In this document: piece after piece, positions 8,740-19,311 of the stretch
Numbering within the stretch: position 1 is the stretch's first letter
Layout of the letters: every line of letters starts with the position of its first letter
NCBI GenBank assembly: GCA_020059465.1
Contig: JAGVBZ010000008.1
Location: forward strand, 62,001 to 126,000
Reading direction: 5' to 3'
DNA: 64,000 bases
DNA from: Brevinematales bacterium
GTDB taxonomy: Bacteria; Spirochaetota; Brevinematia; Brevinematales; GWF1-51-8
Notes under the pieces: generated by a model
What the model was told of the DNA's origin: nothing
What the model saw: the letters and a program-made list of their open reading frames with translations, nothing else
Databases searched by the model: none
Translations under genes and position numbers: made by a program

Positions 8740-11046
8740 ATGCGGTTTCGGGACATTTCAGCCGCCATTTTTACTTTTCTTACTATATTTTTCATCAATC
8801 CCGCGTATTCCCTGCCTAAGCTGGCAACTCTGGAAACCCGTTTTCCGCTTACGAATTTTTATATCATGGAGACGGAATTCGACCTGTCGAAAACCGGGGA
8901 ATATCTTGCGGTCCCGTTCACCGACCCCGGCTATAAGATTTACAACGGTAAACCGCTGCCGAAAAACCGGACGTATGACCGTGTGATGTATACGTTTGCG
9001 ATGCCGCTCCAAATTGACAAATCGCTTGCCGGGCAGGAACTCTGCCTCTTTGTAGGCAACATCGACTGGCCGGTTAATCTGTATCTCAACGGCTCGCTGA
9101 TATTTAAAAAAGGGTCGATCACCCCGAGCAATTACAACTCGATGAATTACGGTTTCGATAATGTAATTCTCCCGGCAGGGCTGATCGATTTCAGTCCCGG
9201 CAGCGTGAACATTATACAGGCGCAGGGATTTCCGATGAGAGAAACATACCCTCTGCCGGAAATGTTTATTTCAACCTACCGCGATGTGGAATCGTTAAAA
9301 TTCCTGCGCAATCTTTTTACTATCCATCTGATTCAGGGCGCTGTGGTCATGGGAATTATTCTGTTTTTCTATTTCTCATTACTCTTTCTGGGAATGAAAA
9401 AACGGGATATGAAATACCTGTACATAGCGCTTATTTCCCTTTTCTATTCCATGGGACAGATGAATATCGCGCTTTCGCAAAATTTCAGCAACGAAGTATT
9501 TTTAGAGCAGTTATCCCGCACGGGACTCCCTCTTTCATCGATAACCCTCGCATTGTTCCTTTTGGAGTTCGCGGGATTCCTGAAGAAAAAGGTTGTAATA
9601 AAATCGTTCATTTTCATCCCGCCTGCGCTCTTTTCTCTGGTCACCCTTTTCATGGATACCAAACAGTCGATCAGCGATTATTTCAATCTATCGACCTACT
9701 TTGTCATCCTGCCTATGCTCTTTTTCACTATCTCTGTATCCTTGATCGCTATCTTCCGCAAGCCTGAGAGACGCAGGGATATTTTAGTAATACTGGGTTC
9801 CATATTCCTGCTGATCGCCGCGAGCGTTCACGATTTCATTTTCTTATGGAGCGCGGGCACCCCGTTCGCATGGCTGAACCCCTACGGTTATATCCTTCTT
9901 GTATTCACCCTTTTCTTTATTCAAGCGCGCGAGCAGGCAAAACTGTACGAGCAGTCCATCGTTCACTCGGTCAGGATCGGCGAACGGAATGAAATATTAT
10001 CGAAGCTCATAGAAAACCTGAAAATGATTTCCGAAAACCTGAATAATTCCAGCGGAAAGCTGAACAATAATATTGAAAGCTCCTCCGACCTGCTTGATTG
10101 GTACGAGAGCAGCACGGAACAGATTACGGAAATAATGCAGAATAAATTTGTCGATATTAAAAGCCTCATCTCGGGAATTACCGAGACCATTAAGCGATCG
10201 AGCGAACGTGTGCCGAAAGCGATCCAGAACCAGACATCCCTGATCGGGCAGGTCAAGGCGACGATCGCGGAAAACGAACGCCAATCGATCAATGTTACAA
10301 ACTCGGTCATCGAAACCAACCGCGCCGCCCAGGATCTTGCGCATCTCGCCGAGAGAAGCGTCGAAGTACTGAACGATTCCCGGAAGGCGATCGGAAAGAT
10401 TTCCGAATACTCGTCGTTTATCCTGAATGTGCTCAAATCGATGGAGGAGATCACCGACCGCAGCAGTACGCTCGCGATCAACGCTTCTATCGAGGCGGTA
10501 AAGGCGGGGAGAGCCGGCGAAGGATTCTCGGTCGTCGCGAAGGAAATGCGTAATCTATCTAAAGAAACTAAGGTCAATCTTGAATCGAGCGTCAAGAAGA
10601 TTAAGGAACTTGCGGGTACGGTTTCTAAAAGCATCGAACTTTCCGATCAGGTAGGCGCAGCAATCAAGACGATAATCGAAAGCACCCGCGAATCCGCCCG
10701 GATGATCAATCAGGTGAACGAACTGATCGGCAGACAGCGCGAGGATTTTTCGGGGATTACCGACGCAGCGGTACACCTCTATGACGACGCCCTCACGATA
10801 AAAAAACTTTCCGAGGAAGATGTCGCCGAGAATAACCAGATTGTGGAAACAATGCAGGAATTCGGGGACTCGTTCAATTCGATTATCGATATGCTGACCA
10901 ACCAAAAGAACATGCAGATCGAATTGGAAAAGTCCATGACCGGGATTCGCGGGGTCATGGAGGAAAATATCAGACTGGTGGAAGTACTGAACGAGAACAT
11001 ATCGCTCTCGGACGGCACCGCTGCCGCAATTCGTGAGAAGGACTGA
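8740..11046 (+). CDS. Chemoreceptor with 7TMR-DISM-like membrane sensor
   Basis: The 768-residue product has a signal peptide (to about residue 25), an extracytoplasmic beta-rich domain (about 30-185) with a jelly-roll-like LYLNGSLIFKKG segment, about seven membrane helices (about 195-400) as in 7TMR-DISM receptors, then a long cytoplasmic coiled coil. Its tip (EITDRSSTLAINASIEAVKAGRAGEGFSVVAKEMRNLS) is the methyl-accepting chemotaxis protein hairpin that contacts CheA/CheW. An alternative start at 8719 exists; 8740 is preferred because GGGGG lies just upstream and it starts a normal signal peptide. A role in taxis or related signalling is inferred. Confidence 0.88.
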   Translation: MRFRDISAAIFTFLTIFFINPAYSLPKLATLETRFPLTNFYIMETEFDLSKTGEYLAVPFTDPGYKIYNGKPLPKNRTYDRVMYTFAMPLQIDKSLAGQELCLFVGNIDWPVNLYLNGSLIFKKGSITPSNYNSMNYGFDNVILPAGLIDFSPGSVNIIQAQGFPMRETYPLPEMFISTYRDVESLKFLRNLFTIHLIQGAVVMGIILFFYFSLLFLGMKKRDMKYLYIALISLFYSMGQMNIALSQNFSNEVFLEQLSRTGLPLSSITLALFLLEFAGFLKKKVVIKSFIFIPPALFSLVTLFMDTKQSISDYFNLSTYFVILPMLFFTISVSLIAIFRKPERRRDILVILGSIFLLIAASVHDFIFLWSAGTPFAWLNPYGYILLVFTLFFIQAREQAKLYEQSIVHSVRIGERNEILSKLIENLKMISENLNNSSGKLNNNIESSSDLLDWYESSTEQITEIMQNKFVDIKSLISGITETIKRSSERVPKAIQNQTSLIGQVKATIAENERQSINVTNSVIETNRAAQDLAHLAERSVEVLNDSRKAIGKISEYSSFILNVLKSMEEITDRSSTLAINASIEAVKAGRAGEGFSVVAKEMRNLSKETKVNLESSVKKIKELAGTVSKSIELSDQVGAAIKTIIESTRESARMINQVNELIGRQREDFSGITDAAVHLYDDALTIKKLSEEDVAENNQIVETMQEFGDSFNSIIDMLTNQKNMQIELEKSMTGIRGVMEENIRLVEVLNENISLSDGTAAAIREKD

Positions 11047-11061
11047 TTATCAGGGGGAATA

Positions 11062-11589
11062 ATGATTTCCTATGAAAACCCGCCTGCCCAGCCGATGATA
11101 CCGCCGGAATTCGCCTATATTGAAAACATATTGAAATCCTCCCGAACGGGATTAAAAATCACCTCTGTCATTTCCCTGCTGTTGTCCGCCGTAGTTATCA
11201 TCGGGGTTTTCGTTTCTAACTTTCATATGATAGTTATTGCAGGTTCCCCCCTATTCTTTCTCCTTCTACTGGCCGCAGTTCTTTTGGTAAAAATATCTCA
11301 GTACAAAAAGGATTTATCGGCAGGGATGAAGACTGTTGATCATGGTGCGGTCGAAAAAAAGTATTTCACTACCGGAAAAGGGATTAAGACCCATACCGTC
11401 GAGATGAGCGGAAAACGGTACATCGTGCACGGAAAGTTTTACGAGACTGTTTCGGAACACGATCTGATGGATGTACATCGCGCCCTACATTCCGGCCTGA
11501 TTCTCTGTTTTTACGATGTTTCACGGAATACTAAGCAGGAGTTATACGATCCGGAGATTCGGGGTACATGGTTATCTACCGGACGGTGA
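11062..11589 (+). CDS. Two-helix membrane protein, tandem family member 1
   Basis: Unrecognised 175-residue protein. After a short Pro-rich N-terminus and an amphipathic segment come two membrane helices (about residues 32-55 and 59-80), then a cytoplasmic domain with the pattern GAVEKKYFTTGKG...HTVEMSGKRYIVHGKFYETVSEHDLMDVH. The same plan recurs in the genes at 12200 and 12715 and more loosely at 11650. It starts 15 bases after the chemoreceptor stop, so it may be cotranscribed with it. Confidence 0.75.
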   Translation: MISYENPPAQPMIPPEFAYIENILKSSRTGLKITSVISLLLSAVVIIGVFVSNFHMIVIAGSPLFFLLLLAAVLLVKISQYKKDLSAGMKTVDHGAVEKKYFTTGKGIKTHTVEMSGKRYIVHGKFYETVSEHDLMDVHRALHSGLILCFYDVSRNTKQELYDPEIRGTWLSTGR

Positions 11590-11649
11590 ATAGATCATCT
11601 TACACTTATTCATGAATCGGGGGAGTATGTATATTTCCGGAGGGCGGAT

Positions 11650-12111
11650 ATGGAAAACGGGACCAGAATGAATAAGTTTCCCATGCCGGAAAATGAGGCG
11701 GAAAAGGTAAAACAGGAATTCCGGAAGCTCAGGCTTGTGTATATTTATTCCACTATACCTGTCTTTTTATTCATTGTAGCCATCGTCTTCGGGTCTATCA
11801 ACCGGACATTTCCGGTAGTCGTCATGGCGGCAGTTTTTTTAGCAGTATTCGCAGCGGCGGGTATAAAATTCAGATCCAAGTATATTCATCTGAAAATCGA
11901 TATGCGGGAAAAAATGATGTATTCCGAGTCGGGAGTTCTGGACGACATATCCGTTTCATTCGGGAACGGCCCTCAGTACATTTACTTTGTGAACGGACAA
12001 ACCGGTACCGGAACCAAGGAGATGCACGATACGCTGAAGAAGGGCGACCGGATAGAACTTTATTTCGCCTATCATTCTAAAATCCTCGTCGGGTTTAAAA
12101 AGGTCTCCTGA
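11650..12111 (+). CDS. Two-helix membrane protein, tandem family member 2
   Basis: Unrecognised 153-residue protein with two membrane helices (about residues 30-48 and 53-72) and a C-terminal soluble part containing YIYFVNGQTGTG and GDRIELYFAYHSKILVGF. It is the most diverged of the four tandem proteins; the shared features are helix placement and a short beta-rich C-terminal domain. GGAGGG precedes the ATG at good spacing. Confidence 0.7.
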   Translation: MENGTRMNKFPMPENEAEKVKQEFRKLRLVYIYSTIPVFLFIVAIVFGSINRTFPVVVMAAVFLAVFAAAGIKFRSKYIHLKIDMREKMMYSESGVLDDISVSFGNGPQYIYFVNGQTGTGTKEMHDTLKKGDRIELYFAYHSKILVGFKKVS

Positions 12112-12139
12112 TCCCGCGGAAAAGTCCCCGCAGGATCAG
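12109..12139 (+). other. Strong hairpin at a gene end without T-run
   Basis: Arms 12109-12119 and 12129-12139 pair over 10 of 11 positions around a 9-base loop, starting in the stop codon of the preceding gene. There is no U-tract, so it is more likely an mRNA-stabilising or processing structure between two family members than an intrinsic terminator. Confidence 0.5.
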
Positions 12140-12199
12140 CCGGATGTTCTGACATTGAATCAGGCGGCAATAATAGAAATATTATATAGCGAGGAATAA

Positions 12200-12718
12200 A
12201 TGAATTATTACAGCGGTTCGTCCGAACAGCCCTTCACCTCGGAGGAACGGGTATATATTGAAAAAGAGGCCAAATCGATTAACACAGCCCTCCGTGTTAT
12301 TATCATTCTCATCGTCCTTTCCTCCGTCGCGTTCTTATGCGGCATCGTATTCCAGAATTATATCCTGCTGATCAGCATCGGTCTGGTTTTGCTCATGCTT
12401 CTTATCCCCTTCATCGTCCTGCTCGTAAAAAATATCCGGCTCGGCAGAGACGTTTCTGATATGGTTAAAACCGTTATCGAGGGGATAGTCTCAGAAAAAT
12501 ACATGTTTCATCGTAAAGATTTTACATCGCATTACTTTATTATGAACGGGAAAAACTATTATGTAAAAAAAGAGTTCTACGATTCGATGTCCGCGCAGGA
12601 AATCATGGAAGTTCATATCGCGCGCGCGTCGAAAACAGTCTTGACTATCAAAAACCTTTCCCGGAAAACGGAGCAGAAATTCTATGAGAAAGAAGATAAA
12701 TTTGGAGCGGGCATATGA
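12200..12718 (+). CDS. Two-helix membrane protein, tandem family member 3
   Basis: Unrecognised 172-residue protein with two membrane helices (about residues 32-54 and 58-80) and a cytoplasmic domain with the pattern GIVSEKYMFHRKDFTSHYFIM followed by NGKNYYVKKEFYDSMSAQEIMEVHIA. It aligns by eye with member 1 over this whole domain. The stop overlaps the ATG of the next gene (ATGA), indicating translational coupling. Confidence 0.75.
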   Translation: MNYYSGSSEQPFTSEERVYIEKEAKSINTALRVIIILIVLSSVAFLCGIVFQNYILLISIGLVLLMLLIPFIVLLVKNIRLGRDVSDMVKTVIEGIVSEKYMFHRKDFTSHYFIMNGKNYYVKKEFYDSMSAQEIMEVHIARASKTVLTIKNLSRKTEQKFYEKEDKFGAGI

Positions 12719-13179
12719 ATAATTCGAAGCAATTTGCGCTTCAGCCGATGTCTCCCGTGGAAACGCGGCTGATCGAAAAAGTTTACAGAACCTGCAGGGG
12801 GTTATTTATATTTTTCTCGGTTTTTCAAATGGTCTGGACAGGAATGGCCGCCTTCGGGATTATCTATAATGTTCTCGCGCTGATCATCTGCGGGGGGATA
12901 TTTTTCCTGATGTATTTCCTGATCATCGTGTATTACCTCCGGCTGAATAAAACTCTGCGGATGGATACTCTCGAACGGATGAAAATGATCGTCATCGGCA
13001 CCGTCGTTTCGAAACGTTCCAAGCCCGCACGCATACATCGTTTTTACTTTATCCGCGTAAACGATATAAACTATCGTGTTCCCCGGTGGTATTATGAAAA
13101 TACGGAAATAGGCGGCATAGCCGAGTTCCCTGTGTCAAAAAATGCGGGAATCGTTCTGTTAGAACCGAATCGTAATTAA
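12715..13179 (+). CDS. Two-helix membrane protein, tandem family member 4
   Basis: Unrecognised 154-residue protein with two membrane helices (about residues 29-50 and 55-75) and a domain with GTVVSKRSKPARIHRFYFIRVNDINYRVPRWYYENTEIGGIAEF, matching members 1 and 3 in order (G-x-V-x-x-K, a basic His-containing turn, N-x-x-Y-x-V, F/W-Y). Overlaps member 3 by 4 bases. Function unknown; chromosomal tandem duplication is the likely origin. Confidence 0.75.
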   Translation: MNNSKQFALQPMSPVETRLIEKVYRTCRGLFIFFSVFQMVWTGMAAFGIIYNVLALIICGGIFFLMYFLIIVYYLRLNKTLRMDTLERMKMIVIGTVVSKRSKPARIHRFYFIRVNDINYRVPRWYYENTEIGGIAEFPVSKNAGIVLLEPNRN

Positions 13180-13201
13180 GTTTTATCTTTCCCCGCCGGA
13201 G

Positions 13202-13230
13202 TTGTGGAAAATCGGAAATAATAGTATAAT
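13202..13230 (+). promoter_or_regulatory. lnt promoter, sigma-70 type
   Basis: TTGTGG (13202-13207) and TATAAT (13225-13230) are 17 bases apart, 20 bases before the lnt ATG. It separates lnt from the membrane-protein family upstream. Confidence 0.6.
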
Positions 13231-13250
13231 AATTCTCAAAGGAGTGACGC

Positions 13251-14852
13251 ATGCGACCTATTTTCGAGAAAAGCTCCAAGCTCTGGCCTCATATGATATG
13301 GCTGATATGGGCCGTGGGCTATGCATTCTGTTTCCCCACATATAATATGCCGTTTCTCATCTGGTTCATTTTCGTCCCCGTACTCTTATTCGCGTACCGG
13401 CAGCCGTATAACAAAACCGTCTTCTATGCATTTTTCTACAGCATGCTGTTCTGGGTTATGACATTGTTCTGGCTTCTGGCGTTCCACGAGATCAGCCTGC
13501 CGTTCCTGACCCCTGCCTACTCCGTCTATAACGCATTTTTCTTCTTCTGCATAGCGTTTGTCGCGAAGAAACTCCCCAAACTGCGGGTATTCGCGCTCCC
13601 GGTATTCTGGGTCGCCAACGAACTGATCCGCTCCACCGGTTACACCGGCTTTCAATGGAACCTGATCGGCGATACTCAGTGGCAAAGCCTGTATTTCCTG
13701 CAGAGCGCCGACATCTGGGGAGTGTACGGAGTCAGCTTCCTGATCCTGCTCGTCAATTCGGTACTTGCCGAAGTAGTCGACTCATGGATAGAAACGAAAA
13801 AACTCGGCGAGGCGCTTCTGAAACAGCGCACGCTTCTGATAGTTACCGGCGCCATAATGGCGGCAAATCTGGTATACGGGATAATAACCTTTCATTACTA
13901 CGACGACCTCGCTAAAAAGTCGGAGCAGGCGAAAGTCGCGCTGATGCAGCCGAACACCGGATCGTTCGACGACTGGTGGGGCGAGCGTTGGGAGAACTAC
14001 GGCAAGCTGTGGAAGCTCAACGCCGAGGCCGCGCTGCAAAGCCCCGATATCATCGTATGGTCGGAGACTATGCTCCGGAACCGTGTGTGGTTCTATCTCA
14101 GACATTACGGCGCTGACCAGGAAATTAACGTGTTTACGCTCCGTTTCCTGAAGATGCCGTACGAATTCGATACGCCCATACTCTTCGCGCACCCTGAAAC
14201 GGAAAACAACGGACTGAACTATAACACTGTCGATTATATCGACCCGCATCTGCCGGGATATGTCACCTATAGAAAAATACACCTGACCCCGTTCGGCGAA
14301 TGGCTCCCCTACTATCAGCTGATTCCGCCGCTGAAGACCATGCTCGAGACCCTCGGTGCTGCAAGCTACTCCCCCGCGAAGGACTTCGTCGTATTCACCG
14401 GGAGAAAGGGTAAATTCGCGGCAATGATCTGTTTCGAGGATATCTTTTCGATACTCGCGAGAAAGTTCATCCTCAAGGGAGTCAATTACTTCCTGAACGC
14501 CACCAACGACGGATGGGCGTACCGTTTCCAGATCGGCGGGCCGTTCCCGCTATGGCAGCATATCGCCGGGGTGACAGGGGTCGCGATTGCGGTCAGACGC
14601 CCTATCGCGCGCGCGGTCAATACCGGGGTGAGCGGGGTGGTGATGCCCAACGGCACTATCGATGTTTCTCCCGTACCGATCTATCAGCAGGGATTCTATG
14701 TCACAGACGTCCCGGTCATCGACGAGCATATTGTGACAATCTATGTGCGGATCGGGTACCTATTCCCCTATATCATGATAATTCTCGCGCTCGCAGGTAT
14801 GGCGTTCGCGGTCTTCGGGGTCAAGCATGAGCCCCATAAGGAAAAAGCCTAA
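13251..14852 (+). CDS. lnt: Apolipoprotein N-acyltransferase
   Basis: Inner-membrane enzyme adding the third acyl chain to lipoproteins. The 533-residue product has about six N-terminal helices, then a periplasmic nitrilase-like domain (about 220-490) with the catalytic triad in place: Glu in IVWSET, Lys in YRKIHLTPFGEWLPY, Cys in MICFEDIF. A last helix closes the protein. The GAGEW-like loop and NATNDGWAYR motif are typical of Lnt. It supports a diderm cell envelope, in line with the lipoproteins in this window. hisZ follows after 11 bases. Confidence 0.93.
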   Translation: MRPIFEKSSKLWPHMIWLIWAVGYAFCFPTYNMPFLIWFIFVPVLLFAYRQPYNKTVFYAFFYSMLFWVMTLFWLLAFHEISLPFLTPAYSVYNAFFFFCIAFVAKKLPKLRVFALPVFWVANELIRSTGYTGFQWNLIGDTQWQSLYFLQSADIWGVYGVSFLILLVNSVLAEVVDSWIETKKLGEALLKQRTLLIVTGAIMAANLVYGIITFHYYDDLAKKSEQAKVALMQPNTGSFDDWWGERWENYGKLWKLNAEAALQSPDIIVWSETMLRNRVWFYLRHYGADQEINVFTLRFLKMPYEFDTPILFAHPETENNGLNYNTVDYIDPHLPGYVTYRKIHLTPFGEWLPYYQLIPPLKTMLETLGAASYSPAKDFVVFTGRKGKFAAMICFEDIFSILARKFILKGVNYFLNATNDGWAYRFQIGGPFPLWQHIAGVTGVAIAVRRPIARAVNTGVSGVVMPNGTIDVSPVPIYQQGFYVTDVPVIDEHIVTIYVRIGYLFPYIMIILALAGMAFAVFGVKHEPHKEKA

Positions 14853-14863
14853 AGGAGCAGAAA

Positions 14864-17157
<2,294 letters not shown>

Positions 17158-17251
17158 ACACGAAGAGTGTTTATAATTCCCCGATTTTTCGGGAGGTTTG
17201 TCAGCGAATGAAAATAGAACGAGCCGGGATGCTCCCGTGGGCGGATGGAAC

Positions 17252-17293
17252 GCACAATTATTGTGCTTAATGTGCATTGGTCTATTGCACATT
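17252..17293. promoter_or_regulatory. Two adjacent perfect dyads, operator-like
   Basis: GCACAAT-T-ATTGTGC (17252-17266) is a perfect 15-base palindrome. Three bases later AATGTGCA (17269-17276) and TGCACATT (17286-17293) form a second perfect dyad with a 9-base gap. Both share the TGTGC/GCACA half-site, which suggests protein binding sites, although a cruciform or RNA hairpin cannot be excluded. Confidence 0.35.
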
Positions 17294-17468
17294 GAGCAAC
17301 AGTCTGCGCACAAAGAACAATTAATAACCCTTTTGTTTTGCAGATACGTCCTTTTACAGTCGCCGTTATAACAATTACAGATGCGACTGTATGCGGCCGC
17401 TTCTTCGGATGATACGAGCGGCTGCTTGTATATGCGGCTGTCTATAGTAGTTGCAGACGAAATATTTT

Positions 17469-17582
17469 TGTCATTGCGATACCGCGCTATAAAATTTTTC
17501 TAATCGCGGTAGAAGCGGCATATTTTATTACCGTATAAGGAATAAAAAAGACAGCTTCAACGTATCGCGTCCCGCAGTGACA
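17469..17582. repeat. Imperfect palindromic intergenic repeat, MITE-like
   Basis: TGTCATTGCG (17469-17478) and CGCAGTGACA (17573-17582) are terminal inverted repeats with one mismatch. Inside, TACCGCG (17480-17486) pairs with CGCGGTA (17505-17511). The whole unit is about 114 bases, non-coding and AT-rich in the middle, as expected of a small non-autonomous repeat. Sequences of the tgtcat type also occur at 4.75 kb and 34.6 kb. Confidence 0.4.
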
Positions 17583-17650
17583 GAATAATGTTCTGTTTCC
17601 GAATTCGTATTCGTCCTATAGGCGCTCTTTAAAAAAGTTATAAGCGCTAC

Positions 17651-17679
17651 TTGATATACGTGATGTTTCGTTTTATTAT
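17651..17679 (+). promoter_or_regulatory. Promoter of the HD-GYP gene
   Basis: TTGATA (17651-17656) and TATTAT (17674-17679) with a 17-base spacer, about 25 bases before the ATG. Confidence 0.5.
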
Positions 17680-17703
17680 GTACCCGCTGAAACGGAAGGT
17701 TTT

Positions 17704-19299
17704 ATGGAAAAGGAAAACGGGAAAAACAATATCAACGTGAGTTTTGACGAGCTGAACTGGCAGTACTCCTTGGATGATCTTGATTCATTCAAAGACCTGA
17801 CCCACCTTGTCAATCTCTCATTGCAGAAAATCCGCGAAAACATCGAAGGTTCCACGGGGTATTTTTTTGTTCTCCAGCCGGAGTTCCATGAGTACCGCGA
17901 AGTCGTCCGCGAGGGAAAATTTTCCATCCCCGAAGATTCCGATCTGATCACTTATCTTGCCATCAAGAATGAAACGATCAGCAAACATAACATTTCCGAG
18001 GACGTGTTTTTTAAAAACCAGGACGAGGAAATTCTAAATTTTCTGTTCTCAAAGGAGATGGGCGTCAATGTCATCGTCCCGATCGTCTACCGTTTCCGGA
18101 TGCTCGGATTTATCGCCATCTCCCTGAACCAGCGAACGGGCGAAGCAAACAGCGAAGAGATTATGTTCCTGAAGCTCCTGAAAGAATCCCTGAAAGTCAG
18201 CCTGTTTGCCGCCATACTGATCGACAAACGTTTCCATGACCTTCTCACTCTGGTCGACCTCTCCCGCAAGATGGAGGCGTTCGAGACCTACGAGGACGTC
18301 ATCGACAGCATTGTTGATCTCGCATCGCAGGTCGTGAATTTCGATAAGGCGGTGTTCTACGAATACGACCCGTTTATGATCAAACTCTACCCGCGTTCGT
18401 CAAAAAATGTCGACGATGCTGTGGAGCTCGACGTCGGGTCGGGAGTATCGGGGTACATTTTCGAGAAGAAAAAGCCCGCTATGATTAATAAAATAAAAGA
18501 CCATGTATTCTTCAACGATATCAACAAGGAAAGTTTTATTAACTTTTCGTTCATATCGGTCCCTCTGATCGCGTCCAAACGCGATTTCGGGGTACTGACG
18601 ATCGCGAACAGCAAGAAGAACGAGGAGTTTTCAGTCGATCATCTCTATCTGTTAAAAATAGTCGCATCGGTCATTGTGGACGTGCTGGAAAACAAGATAC
18701 TTTATCAGCGGCTGGAAAAGAGTTACTTCGAGACCGTCAGTTCCCTCGCGACAGCGCTGGAAGCGAAGGACAAGTACACCCGAGGGCATTCCGAACGGGT
18801 CATGCAGTACTCAGTGGGGATCGCGGAAGAACTATCCCTGCCCCGCGATACTTTACGCGAGATTAAATACGCCGCGGTACTTCACGATATCGGAAAGATC
18901 GGCATCAGCGAAAATATTATCACCAAGCCCGGCCAGCTGACCGACGAGGAGTATCTGGTCATCCAATCGCATCCTGAAATCGGCGCGGATATCCTTTCAT
19001 CTGTGGACTTCCTGAAAAACGCCAAAGAGTTCGTCCGTTTCCATCACGAGAAGCTTAACGGGTCGGGGTACTATGGGAAAAAAGAGGGGGAGTTTCCATA
19101 CGAGGCGATGATTATAGCGCTCGCGGATTCGTTCGACGCGCTGACCAGCGACAGGCCGTACCGGAAGGCGACCCATCCCGAAATCGCGCTGAAAGAATTG
19201 AAAAAGTCGGTCGGAAAGCAGTTCGACCAGCCGACATTCGATGCAATGGTACGACATCTAAAAAAGACCTCGGTAGTCCGCCAGACCCTGATATTATAA
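17704..19299 (+). CDS. GAF-domain HD-GYP phosphodiesterase
   Basis: The 531-residue cytoplasmic protein has two GAF-like sensor domains (about residues 20-170 and 180-335) and a C-terminal HD-GYP domain (about 345-531). The metal-site motifs are present: HSERVMQY, LHDIGKIG, HPEIGADIL, RFHHEKLNGSGY. The name-giving GYP is GYY in this copy. Family knowledge makes cyclic-di-GMP hydrolysis the likely activity; some HD-GYP proteins act on other dinucleotides. The gene is alone, downstream of the dyad-rich region, and convergent with the next gene with a 12-base gap. Confidence 0.88.
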   Translation: MEKENGKNNINVSFDELNWQYSLDDLDSFKDLTHLVNLSLQKIRENIEGSTGYFFVLQPEFHEYREVVREGKFSIPEDSDLITYLAIKNETISKHNISEDVFFKNQDEEILNFLFSKEMGVNVIVPIVYRFRMLGFIAISLNQRTGEANSEEIMFLKLLKESLKVSLFAAILIDKRFHDLLTLVDLSRKMEAFETYEDVIDSIVDLASQVVNFDKAVFYEYDPFMIKLYPRSSKNVDDAVELDVGSGVSGYIFEKKKPAMINKIKDHVFFNDINKESFINFSFISVPLIASKRDFGVLTIANSKKNEEFSVDHLYLLKIVASVIVDVLENKILYQRLEKSYFETVSSLATALEAKDKYTRGHSERVMQYSVGIAEELSLPRDTLREIKYAAVLHDIGKIGISENIITKPGQLTDEEYLVIQSHPEIGADILSSVDFLKNAKEFVRFHHEKLNGSGYYGKKEGEFPYEAMIIALADSFDALTSDRPYRKATHPEIALKELKKSVGKQFDQPTFDAMVRHLKKTSVVRQTLIL

Positions 19300-19311
19300 T
19301 CGTTTATCCTA

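Larger units (their letters stand above)
17158..17703. other. 546-base non-coding region rich in dyads
   Basis: No gene with a convincing start or product is visible. After a weak CCCCG/CGGG hairpin (about 17180-17195) there are two perfect dyads in close succession, then an imperfectly palindromic repeat, then the promoter of the HD-GYP gene. Composition is mixed. A structured RNA or repeat insertion is possible, but no known riboswitch or ncRNA class was recognised. Confidence 0.5.

Noticed and set aside
17158-17700. Possible tRNA or riboswitch in the long gap before the HD-GYP gene
   Set aside because: No cloverleaf with a CCA end and TTCAA arm and no known riboswitch core could be drawn by eye.
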